Counted from the stretch's first letter, positions 25,932-35,645 are shown. The stretch: DNA of 64,000 nucleotides from JTS-AC122 sp050246015 (GCA_050246015.1 JBFWWU010000014.1:1-64000), one strand, 5' to 3'. The notes: a model not told the origin generated them from the sequence alone. Numbers and translations: made by a program.

Positions 25932-27139
25932 GGGGCGCCTCCGTGCGCACGTTGCGACTCACTTGGATCGGCTTGGGGGCGCGTGCTGGACCACTCATAC
26001 AGCGCCAGCACGCTCAGCACCAGCAGGGTCTGCACGCCGACGAGGGCGGCTTGCCAGCCCAGCAGCCGCGGCAGCGACACGCCCCCGATCGCCGTGACCG
26101 CCGTACACCCGTAGATGACCAGCACCGCGGATCGCTTCGACAGCCCGCGCTGCACGAGCCGATGACTGAAATGCTGCAGGTCGCCGACGAATGGCGACTT
26201 GCCTTGGCGAAGCCGGATCACCGTCACCGAGCAGAAGTCGTAAAGGGGAATCGCCAGCACCACCAGCGGCATGAAGAGTGGCGAGAGCGAGTGAGACGCG
26301 AGCGAGACCGCGGCGGGATCGGCTCCCGTCGCAGCGCCCGCGACGTAGGTGGTCCGAACCGTGAGGATCGCCAGCAGGAACCCGACGACGAGCGAGCCGC
26401 CGTCACCCATGAAGATTGTCGCGGGCTTGCGCAGCGGGAAGTTGAAGACCAGGAATCCGAGCAGGGACCCGATGAGCAGGGCCAGGCACGCCGCGACGAA
26501 CCACTGGGGCTGCGGCGAGGCGAGGGTCCCGGCGAGGAAGAATGCACTGGCGATGGCGGCGACGCCAGCCGAGAGTCCGTCCATGTTGTCCAGGAAGTTG
26601 AAGGCGTTGGTGACGACGCCGATCCAGAGCACGGTGAGGGTGAACGACAGCCACGGCCCGCCGACGTGCGAATCCAGCAGCGTCAGCATGCGCGAGTCAG
26701 TGAGCCAAGCCACGCCAGCGGCGGCGGCGAGCATGATCGCGAGTTTCGGGTACGCGCCCAGCGGACGGCGATCATCGAAAAGCCCCATGACGTGCAGCAA
26801 CAGCAGCGCGGCGAGCAGGACGACGGCATCGCCCGTGCGCTGGCGGATGCCGACGAAGTGCTCGTGCAGCGGCTCAAGCCAGTCGGACATCCCGATGAGA
26901 GTCTGGTGATCCACGCAGCACCAGATGAAGGCAAGCCCGGCGAGCATGGGCAGAGCGATGCCGGCGAAGATGCCGACGCCGCCGGTGTTGGGCACGCGCC
27001 GCGCGGGCGCCTTGACCTGACCCGCGACTCCCGCGCCGTCGAGGGTGCCCAGGCGCAGCCCCATGCGGCGCACGAGCGCCGTCGCGGGGAGCGAAACACC
27101 GAAGGAGACCACGATGAGCGCGACGCAGAGCCAGATCAT
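25928..27139 (-). CDS. Undecaprenyl-phosphate sugar-1-phosphate transferase, WecA/TagO type
   Basis: 403 residues from ATG 27139; earlier in-frame sequence is the complement of the dehydrogenase gene. This family starts lipid-linked glycan synthesis by moving a HexNAc-1-phosphate to undecaprenyl phosphate. Motifs are clear: the LGLFDDRRPLGAYPKL cytoplasmic loop, NAFNFLDNMDGLSAG with its Asp residues, NFPLRKPATIFMGDGGS, and the SPFVGDLQHFSHRLVQRG His-containing loop. Ten or eleven membrane spans are visible. MraY is the related alternative, but the HFSHRL loop fits WecA/TagO better. The O-antigen-ligase-like gene overlaps its end. Confidence 0.92.
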   Translation of the reverse strand: MIWLCVALIVVSFGVSLPATALVRRMGLRLGTLDGAGVAGQVKAPARRVPNTGGVGIFAGIALPMLAGLAFIWCCVDHQTLIGMSDWLEPLHEHFVGIRQRTGDAVVLLAALLLLHVMGLFDDRRPLGAYPKLAIMLAAAAGVAWLTDSRMLTLLDSHVGGPWLSFTLTVLWIGVVTNAFNFLDNMDGLSAGVAAIASAFFLAGTLASPQPQWFVAACLALLIGSLLGFLVFNFPLRKPATIFMGDGGSLVVGFLLAILTVRTTYVAGAATGADPAAVSLASHSLSPLFMPLVVLAIPLYDFCSVTVIRLRQGKSPFVGDLQHFSHRLVQRGLSKRSAVLVIYGCTAVTAIGGVSLPRLLGWQAALVGVQTLLVLSVLALYEWSSTRPQADPSESQRAHGGAP

Positions 27140-27250
27140 CCCCGAGAGTGTACAGCAGCGCACGAGGAAAGGGGACGATGACGCGGGCAACCGGTTGATG
27201 TGGCGAGTACGATGCCTCGCGCGGCGGGAGGACGGGGACTGGAGCACACC

Positions 27251-28225
27251 GTGAAGATTCTCATCGCGGACAAGTTCGAGCAGTGGGGTCGCGACGGGCT
27301 GGCGGCACTGGGGTGCGAGATCGTGAATCAGCCCGACGTGACGGCGGACGCGCTCGTCGGCGCGATCGAAAAGACTCGCCCGGACGTGATCGTCGTGCGG
27401 TCCAAGAAAGTCGCGCGGCCCGCCATCGACGCCGCCGCGAGCATGAGCCTCAAGGCGATCATCCGGGCTGGCGCGGGGTACGACAACATCGACACCAAGG
27501 CCGCGGCGGGTTGCGGCATCAGCGTGTGCAACTGCCCGGGTACCAACGCGGTCGCCGTGGCGGAACTGACGATGGGCCTCCTGATCGCGCTGGACCGCCG
27601 GATCGCCGATCAGACCGCCGAGTTGCGGGCCGGGAAATGGAACAAGAAGGAATACGCGGTTGCCCGCGGACTCAAGGGGATGACGCTCGGCGTCGTGGGG
27701 ATGGGCGCGATCGGGCGCGAAGTCACGCGCCGCGCCCAGGCGTTCGGCATGCGCATCATCGGTCATTCCCTGAACATGTCCAGGGACCGGGCGCAGGACC
27801 TGCACATCGAGGACGGCGGCGCGACCCGCGCCGACCTGCTGGCGATCCTCCCGCGCTGCGACGCCGTCACCGTTCACGTCGCCGCCAATCCCGAATCCGA
27901 CAGGATGTGCGACGGTGAGTTCTTCGCGGCGATGAAGCCCGGCGCGTATTTCATCAATACGTCGCGCGGGAGCGTGATGGATGAATCCGCCCTGCGAGAA
28001 GCGATCACGAGCCGGAAACTCCGCGCGGGGCTGGACGTCTTCCAGGACGAGCCGGCGGAGGGCGCGTGCGCCTGGACGACCCCCACCGCGGCGCTCCCCG
28101 GCGTCGTCTGCACGCATCACGTCGGCGCCTCAACGGACCAGGCCCAACTCGCCGTCGCGGAGGAGGTCATCCGCATCGTGAGAGTGTTCCGCGAAAGCGG
28201 GCGCTGGGAAAACCGCGTGAACTGA
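27251..28225 (+). CDS. D-2-hydroxyacid dehydrogenase, phosphoglycerate dehydrogenase-like
   Basis: 324 residues from GTG 27251 (VKILIADKFEQWGR), with GGAG six bases upstream; an ATG 51 bases earlier would add a non-homologous head. NAD binding is shown by LGVVGMGAIGREV. The substrate and catalytic residues of the family are present: RAGAGYDNID, Arg in INTSRGSVMDE, the Glu of FQDEPAEG and His in THHVGAST. The length matches short SerA-like enzymes without the C-terminal ACT domain. 3-Phosphoglycerate is the likely substrate, but other 2-hydroxyacids cannot be excluded. Confidence 0.9.
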   Translation: MKILIADKFEQWGRDGLAALGCEIVNQPDVTADALVGAIEKTRPDVIVVRSKKVARPAIDAAASMSLKAIIRAGAGYDNIDTKAAAGCGISVCNCPGTNAVAVAELTMGLLIALDRRIADQTAELRAGKWNKKEYAVARGLKGMTLGVVGMGAIGREVTRRAQAFGMRIIGHSLNMSRDRAQDLHIEDGGATRADLLAILPRCDAVTVHVAANPESDRMCDGEFFAAMKPGAYFINTSRGSVMDESALREAITSRKLRAGLDVFQDEPAEGACAWTTPTAALPGVVCTHHVGASTDQAQLAVAEEVIRIVRVFRESGRWENRVN

Positions 28226-28266
28226 GTCGCGGCGTGACACGTGCCGATCGTCGCGGGAAGACGCCG

Positions 28267-30066
28267 CTACGGCACGGGGATCGGCGCGTCGGGGGGCGGG
28301 GGCGAGTCGGGGGATGGGGACGGGGGGACCGGGGGCGACATGCCTGGGAGGCGTTCGAGTTCGCCGGTGCGGGAGACGCGGAGTTGGCCCGTCTCGAGCA
28401 GATAGTCCAGCACCGCGTTGCGCAGGTCGGTGACCGCCTGATCCAGCGCGTTGCGGGCCGCGAGTTGGTCGATCAGCGCGTCGAGGCGCTGCTGGGTGTC
28501 GATCTCTTCCTTCTTGAGTTCCGTCTCGTACACGCGCCGGTCGGAGATCTCGACTCGCTTCTGCGCCAGCGTGATATTGAACCGCGCCAGTTCGATCGCC
28601 CGCACTCGCTGCCGCACGCGCACCACGATGTCGTCCCGCTCCCGCTCGTAGTCGCGCACCCGCTGCTGGAGACGGATGATCGACGATCGCACGGCGAGGC
28701 GTTCGTTCTCCTTGTCGAGCGGGAGTGAATAGGTCGCGCTCAGCCCGTAGGTCACGTCGTCGGGCTCGTAGACCGCGCCCCCCTCGCGGGCGTCGGCATC
28801 GGTCGGGAACGTCACGTCCGCGCCGATGTTCAGGTCCGGGAGCAGTTCGTTCCTGGCGTTGCGCACGCCGCGGCGGGAATCCTCAACGCGGTCCCGCTGG
28901 TTCTGCAGGTCCAGACGAAAGGCAAGCGCGTACTCACTGGCCTGTTCGAGCGAAATCTCCGGCTCGGGCACGTCGAGCGAAGACGGCTCGATCTTGACGG
29001 GCACGTCGGTCGGGATGCCAAGCCGCACCTTGAAGCGGTCCACTGCCAGCACGTAGCGGTCGCGCAGCGTGGCGACCTGCGAGCGGGCCTCGAGCGCGCG
29101 GTTGGCGGCGTTGTTCAGGTCCAGCAGCCGGTGCCGGCCCGCGTCGTAGAGCGCCTTTTCCTTTTCCTCCACCCCCTCGAAACTACGGAGTTGTTCCTCG
29201 CTGTTGCGGATCGACGCCTGCTGCTGCAACAGGTCGAAAAAGTCGTTGGCGATGCTGACGAGAAACTCGCGGCGGAAGCGTTCATAGTCCCGCGCGGAAT
29301 AGATCAGGTCTCGCTCGGCCTGGATCAATCCTTCTTGCGCAATGAGGCCCGCCCCGCGCAGCAGCGGGATGTTTCCTTGCAGGATCAGCCGGGATGACTG
29401 CACGTACTGGCCCGTCGCCGCGCTGCGCAGGTTTTCGGAGATGTCCCAGACCCAACGAGCGGCGACCTCGCCCCCGTAGGGCAGGCGCTGCGAGACGCGC
29501 AGGTCGTTCATGATTCGCAGGACCGACTCGACGTCGCCGTCGGTCTGCGAACTCTCGAAGCGGACGGAGCCTTCGTTGGACAGGCGCGGGTCCCAGAGGT
29601 GGCGCTCGGTGAGGAGCCGGATCGCCGACAGGATGTACTCGTCCTGCTGGTTGAGGAGTTCGCGGGCGGTCTTCTGTGCCTGCGCCAGGGCGGCGGAGAG
29701 CGTCAGTTCGATCGCGCCCTGCTCCGACTGGGTTTGCAGGTTCCGGAGGCGCTGCGCGACGTCGCGCGACTCGTCGGCGCGCGAGAACTGAAGTTCGGAC
29801 GCGGCGGGGTTGGTGGTATCGGGTTGCTTGCTGTTCAGCCGGGCGTCGCGCAGACCCAGGGACTGAGGCTGCTCGAAATCGCGCGCGGGTGCGTCCGCTC
29901 CGCCGCCGATCTGGAGGGACTTGCGCGCCAGCAGGTCGTTGATGCGCTTGTCGTCAGAAAACAGGGTGTAGCCGCAGCCCTGTGGCAGCAAGCCGACCAG
30001 CGCAAGCCCACACAGAGAAAGCAATCGAACTTGATGGAGGCGTAGGAAGAGGGGTCGGCTAGTCAT
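28267..30066 (-). CDS. TolC-family outer membrane lipoprotein
   Basis: 599 residues. The signal peptide ends in a lipobox (LVGLLPQGC), so the N-terminus should be lipid-anchored. Two long helical repeat halves of the outer membrane efflux protein fold follow, rich in heptads (LDLNNAANRALEARSQV, RLDALIDQLAARNALDQAV), with LPDLNIGADVTF and YGLSATYSLPLDKE as the membrane-barrel strands. The C-terminal 35 residues are almost pure Pro, Ser and Asp. No RND or ABC partner genes are adjacent, so whether it serves export or efflux is open. The start is ATG 30066. Confidence 0.88.
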   Translation of the reverse strand: MTSRPLFLRLHQVRLLSLCGLALVGLLPQGCGYTLFSDDKRINDLLARKSLQIGGGADAPARDFEQPQSLGLRDARLNSKQPDTTNPAASELQFSRADESRDVAQRLRNLQTQSEQGAIELTLSAALAQAQKTARELLNQQDEYILSAIRLLTERHLWDPRLSNEGSVRFESSQTDGDVESVLRIMNDLRVSQRLPYGGEVAARWVWDISENLRSAATGQYVQSSRLILQGNIPLLRGAGLIAQEGLIQAERDLIYSARDYERFRREFLVSIANDFFDLLQQQASIRNSEEQLRSFEGVEEKEKALYDAGRHRLLDLNNAANRALEARSQVATLRDRYVLAVDRFKVRLGIPTDVPVKIEPSSLDVPEPEISLEQASEYALAFRLDLQNQRDRVEDSRRGVRNARNELLPDLNIGADVTFPTDADAREGGAVYEPDDVTYGLSATYSLPLDKENERLAVRSSIIRLQQRVRDYERERDDIVVRVRQRVRAIELARFNITLAQKRVEISDRRVYETELKKEEIDTQQRLDALIDQLAARNALDQAVTDLRNAVLDYLLETGQLRVSRTGELERLPGMSPPVPPSPSPDSPPPPDAPIPVP

Positions 30067-30496
30067 GTGCTTTTTTTGTGGAAAACCTGCTTATCTAGGG
30101 TCGAGGACGTGCAAACAAGGCTAAGGAGGCCGGGAAATACATGCATAATGAGATCAAGTTCGCGTACGATCGCAGCAGATTCGATCGATTTTGGGCCGAG
30201 TATACCCGTTCGGGCGTGAAGTCGTTGCGACCTGCCAAGTGTGTTCATATTCTTCTTGTCCGCGTTGCCGGAGCGATTCGCCGTGTGTTTCGGCCCGCGA
30301 TCGCTTCGTTGTACCTCCCGGCTCCAAGCAGGACGCTTCCCTTTGTAAAAGAAACTGGCTGATTGGTTCAGTTCGGGCGCGATTGGCGCCACAGTGCATG
30401 CTCCAACGGTCGGCTTGGCGACCTCCAGAGTCTGCATTGCAGGAACCCACCACCGACGTCCCCATCCCCCCCCCCGCAGGAGCGATTCGCTCAACC
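30067..30496. other. AT-richer divergent promoter region with a possible small ORF
   Basis: 430 bases between the divergent TolC and GH35-like genes, with visibly lower GC than its surroundings. A plus-strand ORF of 73 codons at 30141-30362 (MHNEIKFAYDRSRF) has GGAGG 11 bases before its ATG and no recognisable family, so it is only a possible gene. TTGTTT and TAGATA 15 bases apart on the minus strand (about 30089-30115) are a weak promoter candidate for the TolC gene. No tRNA or terminator is seen. Confidence 0.25.
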
Positions 30497-33292
30497 ATGG
30501 CTTCCATAACTTACGACGGTCAGAGTTTCATGCTTGACGGGCGGCGCGTCTGGCTCGCGAGCGGTTCGATCAACTCCGCGCGCGTGCCCCGAGATGAATG
30601 GGCGGATCGTATTCATCTTGCCAAGCACGCCGGGCTTAACTGCATCGAGACGCCGGTCTTTTGGTCTCGGCATGAGCCGCGGCACGGACAGTTTGATTTC
30701 TCGGGCGACAACGACATCCGCAAGTTCGTCGAACTCGTGGGACAGGCCGGGTTGTACTGCATCCTGCGTCCGGGTCCATTCGTGGGGACGGGATGGGACA
30801 TGGGCGGGCTGCCGCCGTGGCTCATGGAGATCAGCGGCATCCAACTGCGCGCACCAAGCCAGCCGTTCCTGGAGGCATGCTCGCGGTACATCACGGCGCT
30901 GGCGCAGCAGGTGCGTGACCTTCAGGTGACCAGCACGGGGGCGGGCGGACCGATCATCCTGGTGCAGAACGAATCGTCGTGGACCTGCGGGCACGATGAC
31001 CTGGCGCACGGATACCTGGGCGAGTTGAACCGGTATTTCCGCGAGGCTGGGCTCACGGTGCCGACGATCAACTCGAACGACCTCTGGCAGGCGGTCGAGG
31101 GCGAGATCGAGTGCTGGACGGGGTTCGATGACATGCTGTCGCACCTGCGGCAACTGGCGTCGGTGAGGCCGAATCAGCCGAGGATCGTCATCGATTTCCG
31201 CTGCGGGGGATCGGATATCTGGGGCCGCCCGGCGGATCGGACCAAGACGCCGAACATGGTCGTGCGCCGGCTCGCCGAGATTCTATCGGCGGGCGGACAG
31301 TTCAATCTCTCACCATTCCACGGCGGGACGAACTTTGATTTTTCAGGTGGCCGCCTGGCGGGGATGCCCGACGGGTACATCACGGCATCAAGCGATCGCG
31401 GCGCGCCGGTGACGGAACTGGGGCAGCCCAGCCCGCTGTACGGGCCGGTGCGGCGGATTTCGATGTTCGCGTCTCGCTTCGGACGGATCCTGGCGAATCT
31501 CGAGCCGCAGCGGCAGGTGGTGGCGATCCACCCGGGTTCGATCGCTCGTCCGGCGGGCAAGGCGCCGGGGGACGCGGGCGCGTTCAGCGTGGTGCACGCC
31601 ACGGGCTCGCAGGGGAGCGTCATCTTCGTCTACGGTGACGAGTCCGGAGCGTCCACCTCGCAGCCGACGACGCTGCTGCTGCCCGACGGCAGTCCGCTGG
31701 CGATCGACCTTGGGAGTCAGCCCGTCGGGTGGTACCTGCTCGACGGGCGTGTGACGGGCCGGGCGACGCTGGACTATTCAAACCTGTGTCCGTTCGCGAT
31801 CGCCGGGCGGACGTACGTGTGCTTCGGACCGGCGGGGATGCGCGGGGTGATCTCGATCAACGGATCGGTGGCCGAGATCGACGTGCCCAAGGGGAAGGCG
31901 CCGACGGTGCTGGAGCACGAGGGCCTGATTCTCGTGGTGGCGACGGTCGAGCACCTGGACGAGATGTACATCGACGGTGACACGGTGTATATCGGGGTGG
32001 AGCGTCCGGGGTCCGACGGGGTGGTCGCGCCGGTCGACAAGACGTACCAGCGGATCTCGGGGGACGGTCAGATCAGCACGCACAAGCAGGCCAGCGCCGC
32101 CAAGAGCGTGCAGACGGGGAAGAAGCCGCGAACGGAGGGAGGGCACAAGATCAACCTGTCGGAGTGGGTGTTTGCCTCGACGGGGGAGCACACGTCGGGG
32201 CAGAGCGCGCGGTACGCGACGATCGCGGGACCTGCGAGCCTGTCGGCGCTGGGCGCGGCGTACGGGTACGGGTGGTACCGGGTGAAGTTCAAATCGAGCA
32301 AGGCGCGCAAGGCGCACCTGATGGCGCCGGGCGCGGGCGATCGGCTGCACCTGCTGATCGACGGCGAGTATCAGGGTGTGATCGGGCACGGCCCGGGCGC
32401 CAGCGCGGAGGTGGTGGTGCCCCTCAAGAAGTCGGCGCACACGCTGGTGGTTCTGGCCGAGAACTTCGGGCGGGCCGCGGCGGGGTCCGCGCTGGGGCAG
32501 CCCGCGGGGCTGCACTCGCACGTGTGGGCGGTCGCGCCGATCAAGCCCGAGAAGCCCAAGATGCTCGCGGGCGAGCCGGTGGACATCCTGGCATTCCGCG
32601 CGCCGCAGTGGCACGTGCACCGCGGGGATACCACGGATTCGCACCGGCTGGCCTGGAACCTGGGGCACCGCAAGAAGCAGCCGATCATCATGATGGTGCC
32701 GCCGATTTCGGCTTCGAGCATCGTTCTGCTCAACGACGTGCCGATCGCGCTGGTTGAACGCGGCGCGGGCGGGACGGTCGTGATCGATCCCGAGAAGGTC
32801 TCGCGCGGGAACAACGTCGTCGCGATCGCGGTGCACGGGACGACGGAAGAGTTCGCCGCGGTTCTCACGGCGGGCGTGCACTTCCACGAGGGGGAAGAGA
32901 ACCTGACGGCCAAGGCGGAATGGGCGTTTGCACGGTGGGAGCCGCCCGATTCCGACGCGTTCCACAAGAGCGGCAAGAAGGATCACCCCGACGCGGGGCA
33001 GCCGGTGTGGTGGCGCTGCACGTTCATGTCGGACGGCTCGACCGAGCCGATGCTGTTCGACGCGACCGGGCTGACCAAGGGACAGATCTACCTGAACAAC
33101 CGGCACGTGAGCCGGTATTTCGTGGCCACGGGAGATGGGAAGAAGGTCCCGCCGCAGGTGCGGTATCACATCCCGCGGTCGTGGATCGACGAGGATGGAC
33201 CGAACGAACTCATGGTGTTCGATGAACACGGCGGGAACCCGGGCAAGTGCCGGTTGATCGCCGATTCGCACGGCACGGCGTTCGGCGCGTAG
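30497..33292 (+). CDS. GH35 beta-galactosidase-like protein with an altered nucleophile site
   Basis: 931 residues from ATG 30497. The N-terminal TIM-barrel half follows GH35: FMLDGRRVWLASGSINSARV, then WADRIHLAKHAGLNCIETPV and YCILRPGPFVGTGWDMGG. The acid/base site keeps Asn-Glu (VQNESSW, Glu159), although the usual QVENEYG is shortened. At the nucleophile site the family EFxxGxxDxWG reads DFRCGGSDIWG, so Glu is replaced by Asp233. The C-terminal half is made of beta-sandwich domains. No clear signal peptide is seen, which is odd for a GH35 enzyme. It may be a binding protein or an enzyme with changed chemistry. Confidence 0.82.
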   Translation: MASITYDGQSFMLDGRRVWLASGSINSARVPRDEWADRIHLAKHAGLNCIETPVFWSRHEPRHGQFDFSGDNDIRKFVELVGQAGLYCILRPGPFVGTGWDMGGLPPWLMEISGIQLRAPSQPFLEACSRYITALAQQVRDLQVTSTGAGGPIILVQNESSWTCGHDDLAHGYLGELNRYFREAGLTVPTINSNDLWQAVEGEIECWTGFDDMLSHLRQLASVRPNQPRIVIDFRCGGSDIWGRPADRTKTPNMVVRRLAEILSAGGQFNLSPFHGGTNFDFSGGRLAGMPDGYITASSDRGAPVTELGQPSPLYGPVRRISMFASRFGRILANLEPQRQVVAIHPGSIARPAGKAPGDAGAFSVVHATGSQGSVIFVYGDESGASTSQPTTLLLPDGSPLAIDLGSQPVGWYLLDGRVTGRATLDYSNLCPFAIAGRTYVCFGPAGMRGVISINGSVAEIDVPKGKAPTVLEHEGLILVVATVEHLDEMYIDGDTVYIGVERPGSDGVVAPVDKTYQRISGDGQISTHKQASAAKSVQTGKKPRTEGGHKINLSEWVFASTGEHTSGQSARYATIAGPASLSALGAAYGYGWYRVKFKSSKARKAHLMAPGAGDRLHLLIDGEYQGVIGHGPGASAEVVVPLKKSAHTLVVLAENFGRAAAGSALGQPAGLHSHVWAVAPIKPEKPKMLAGEPVDILAFRAPQWHVHRGDTTDSHRLAWNLGHRKKQPIIMMVPPISASSIVLLNDVPIALVERGAGGTVVIDPEKVSRGNNVVAIAVHGTTEEFAAVLTAGVHFHEGEENLTAKAEWAFARWEPPDSDAFHKSGKKDHPDAGQPVWWRCTFMSDGSTEPMLFDATGLTKGQIYLNNRHVSRYFVATGDGKKVPPQVRYHIPRSWIDEDGPNELMVFDEHGGNPGKCRLIADSHGTAFGA

Positions 33293-33424
33293 CGGCGGGT
33301 AGAGCGGTGGAGCCGGCGATGATGCTGCATGGTGCACCGATGCACTCGGTGAGGTTGACCCCGAGTCGCTCGTGCGAGTGTGGGGAGTGAGGCGTGTGGA
33401 CGGCGCCGGCGCGGCATGGAGCGG

Positions 33425-34090
33425 TTACTGAAGGGCTTCGCGCCCCATGGGCATCTGGAATCGGTGCGAAGGGGCCGCGGTGCGGCAGTATCCGATGCCG
33501 CCCATGCGGCCGATGGCGCGGAGCCTTTCCGGGTCAATGTGGAAGCGATCGTTGATGATGTCGTCGGCGACGTGGACGTGGACGACTTCGCCGATGACGA
33601 TGTTGCCGCCGCCGGGGACGCCCGGTGCGAGACGGATCACCTGCCGGGTGCGGCATTCGAAGCAGATCGGAGACTCGGCGACGCGCGGTGGCGCGACGAC
33701 GCGCGAGGGAGCGGGGGTGAGCCCGACGAGCGAGAACTCGCTGTCGCCGTAGTCGAGTGGTTCGGCGGCTCCGGCGACGCGGCGCTCGTAGGGCTCGCAG
33801 GCGATGTTGACGACGAACTCGCCGGTGCCGCCTTCGGAGCAGGGGCGCGCGTTGCGCAGGGAGTCCTTTTCGGAGCCGTCGGGCTTGTTGGCGGGGCAGA
33901 ACAGGAGGGACATGGGCTCGGACCCGACGCCGGCGAAGAAGGAAAAGGGGGCGAGATTGTGTGCACCGGCCTGGGAACCGGCTTGTCTGGGGGCGATGGT
34001 GGAGACGAAGGCGATAGGGCGCGGGACGATGCCGCCGATCAGGAGCTTGTATCGATCCTGCTGGGCCAGTTCGCGCGGCGAGAGTTCCAT
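33425..34090 (-). CDS. Flavin reductase-like protein, FMN-binding split barrel
   Basis: 221 residues from ATG 34090. It belongs to the DIM6/NTAB flavin reductase-like family. The opening YKLLIGGIVPRPIAFVSTI is the family signature, with Pro-Arg-Pro near the flavin. HNLAPFSFFAGVGSEP and KDSLRNARPCSEGGTGEFVVN follow, the latter aligning with the KDT..N motif that holds the FMN phosphate, and GGNIVIGEVVHVHV is the dimer-barrel strand. The frame runs upstream through the G-rich repeat and the N gap, but that part is not coding. The natural partner or substrate is unknown. Confidence 0.9.
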   Translation of the reverse strand: MELSPRELAQQDRYKLLIGGIVPRPIAFVSTIAPRQAGSQAGAHNLAPFSFFAGVGSEPMSLLFCPANKPDGSEKDSLRNARPCSEGGTGEFVVNIACEPYERRVAGAAEPLDYGDSEFSLVGLTPAPSRVVAPPRVAESPICFECRTRQVIRLAPGVPGGGNIVIGEVVHVHVADDIINDRFHIDPERLRAIGRMGGIGYCRTAAPSHRFQMPMGREALQ

Positions 34091-34130
34091 ATAGGAACAG
34101 GATAGAGGGGGCGCGGGGTGGATTGGCATT

Positions 34131-34195
34131 GGGGGAGCAAAGGGGGGCAACGGGGGGGCAAGGGGGGGCAACGGGGGGGCAAGGGGGGGGCGGGC
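34131..34195 (+). repeat. Short G-rich tandem repeat next to the scaffold gap
   Basis: Six imperfect units of about 10 bases (six to eight Gs followed by CAA or CAAC) between divergent genes. Runs of Gs this dense can form G-quadruplexes and stall both polymerases and sequencing, which probably explains the gap 33 bases downstream. Confidence 0.8.
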
Positions 34196-34227
34196 AATCG
34201 AGAAGGGCAGGTCGGCGGTATACTGAG

Positions 34228-34262
34228 NNNNNNNNNNCCACCCCCCCCCCCCCCCCCCCCCC
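34228..34262. other. Assembly gap (ten Ns) followed by a 22-base C run
   Basis: Bases 34228-34237 are N and 34241-34262 are all C. The true length and content of this spot are unknown, and the C run may be an artefact. The promoter of the Gfo/Idh gene, which starts 40 bases later, may be incomplete here. Confidence 0.95.
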
Positions 34263-34301
34263 GGCGTTCTGGTCTGACCGCCCAAACTGCAAAGGCGCCA
34301 T

Positions 34302-35645
34302 ATGAACACCATCCGTCCGATCACAGGTTTCGAATCATCAGGCCCCACGCGTCGTCGCTTCCTGGGCGTCACCGCGGCGGGGCTCGCCGTCGCCGCGACC
34401 GGCGCGGTGCCGAGGACCGTGTTCGCGTACGTCCCGCAGCCGACGGGGAAGGCCAAGGCGAGGCCGAACCTGAAAGACGGGGACGTCATCAAGATGGCGA
34501 TCATCGGGACCGGGGGCATGGGGACGGGGCACTGCGAGTCGTTCGCCACGCTGGCCAAGGACGGGAAGGAGAAGGTGCAGATCGTGGCGATCTGCGACGT
34601 GAACGATCTTCACGCGGCAAGCGCCAAGGCCAAGATCGAGTCGATCCAGAAGGGCACGACGGTGGACGTGACGCGGGATTACAAGCAGATCCTCGCGCGA
34701 GAGGACATCCACGGGGTGCTGATCGCGACGCCGGAGCATTGGCATGCGCCGATCGCGATCGACGCGATTTTGGCGGGCAAGGACGTGTACTGCGAGAAGC
34801 CGATGACGATCAACCTGGCCGATGCGCTGAAGCTGCGCGAGGTGTGCAGGGCCAATCCACACATGATTCTTCAGGTGGGGACGCAGTACGCCGCCCTCCC
34901 GAAGTTCGCGGAGGCCAAGAAGGTGATTGAATCGGGGCAGCTCGGGCCGGCGCTATGGAGCCAGACGGGGTATTGCCGCAACACGCCGACGGGCGAGTGG
35001 AACTACTACGGGATCGATCCGAAGTGGGAGCCGGGGAAGAATCTTGACTGGGAGGAATGGTGCAAGCCGATCGGCAAGCACGCGTGGGATCCGAAGTTGT
35101 ACATTCGCTGGCGGCGATACAAGGAGACGTCGACGGGGATCATCGGCGACCTGCTGGTGCACCAGATGACGCCGTTCTTTGTTTCCCTCAACTCCGTCGG
35201 GTGGCCGAAGCGGGTGCAGGGGCTCGGCTCGCACATGGTCGACAAGGAGATGGAGAACTTCGATCAGGTGAATCTGAACATCCAGTTCGAGAACGGCCAC
35301 AACATGATCGTGTGCGGGAACACGAACAACGAGAATGGTCTGGAGAATCTGATCCGCTGCCAGAAGGGCAATATCTTCCTCAACAGCCGGCACTGCGTGA
35401 TCCGGCCCGAGTCCAAGTTCACCGAGCAGGTAGAGCAGCGCACGATCGAGTGTCCGGACGTCGGGAACGACCAGGACCAGCACCGTCTGAACTGGCTCAA
35501 GTGCATCCGAACGCGCGAGCAGCCGCTGAGCGACATCGAGCAGGGGACGAAGGTGATGGTGGTCGTTGATCTCGCGGCCCGCTCGATGTGGGAAGGCGGC
35601 ACGTTCGAGTTCGACTCCAAGACGCTGTCGGTGCGCCGGCTGTAA
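34302..35645 (+). CDS. Gfo/Idh/MocA-family oxidoreductase with Tat signal
   Basis: 447 residues. The N-terminus has a twin-arginine signal (TRRRFLGVTAAGLAVAATG), so it acts outside the cytoplasm, as do many planctomycete members. The Rossmann motif IKMAIIGTGGMGTGH binds NAD(P); LIATPEHWHAPIAIDAI and YCEKPMT follow, Lys of the EKP motif being catalytic in the family. The C-terminal beta domain contains GDLLVHQMTPFFV with the His used in catalysis. Substrates in this family are sugars or inositols; which one is not shown here. Its start lies 40 bases after the gap region. Confidence 0.93.
   Translation: MNTIRPITGFESSGPTRRRFLGVTAAGLAVAATGAVPRTVFAYVPQPTGKAKARPNLKDGDVIKMAIIGTGGMGTGHCESFATLAKDGKEKVQIVAICDVNDLHAASAKAKIESIQKGTTVDVTRDYKQILAREDIHGVLIATPEHWHAPIAIDAILAGKDVYCEKPMTINLADALKLREVCRANPHMILQVGTQYAALPKFAEAKKVIESGQLGPALWSQTGYCRNTPTGEWNYYGIDPKWEPGKNLDWEEWCKPIGKHAWDPKLYIRWRRYKETSTGIIGDLLVHQMTPFFVSLNSVGWPKRVQGLGSHMVDKEMENFDQVNLNIQFENGHNMIVCGNTNNENGLENLIRCQKGNIFLNSRHCVIRPESKFTEQVEQRTIECPDVGNDQDQHRLNWLKCIRTREQPLSDIEQGTKVMVVVDLAARSMWEGGTFEFDSKTLSVRRL

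Noticed and set aside
30063..30494. A 143-codon minus-strand ORF whose stop overlaps the TolC-family start as ATGA
   Set aside because: The overlap looks like coupling, but the translated sequence has no domain, signal or good ribosome site; it covers the divergent promoter region.
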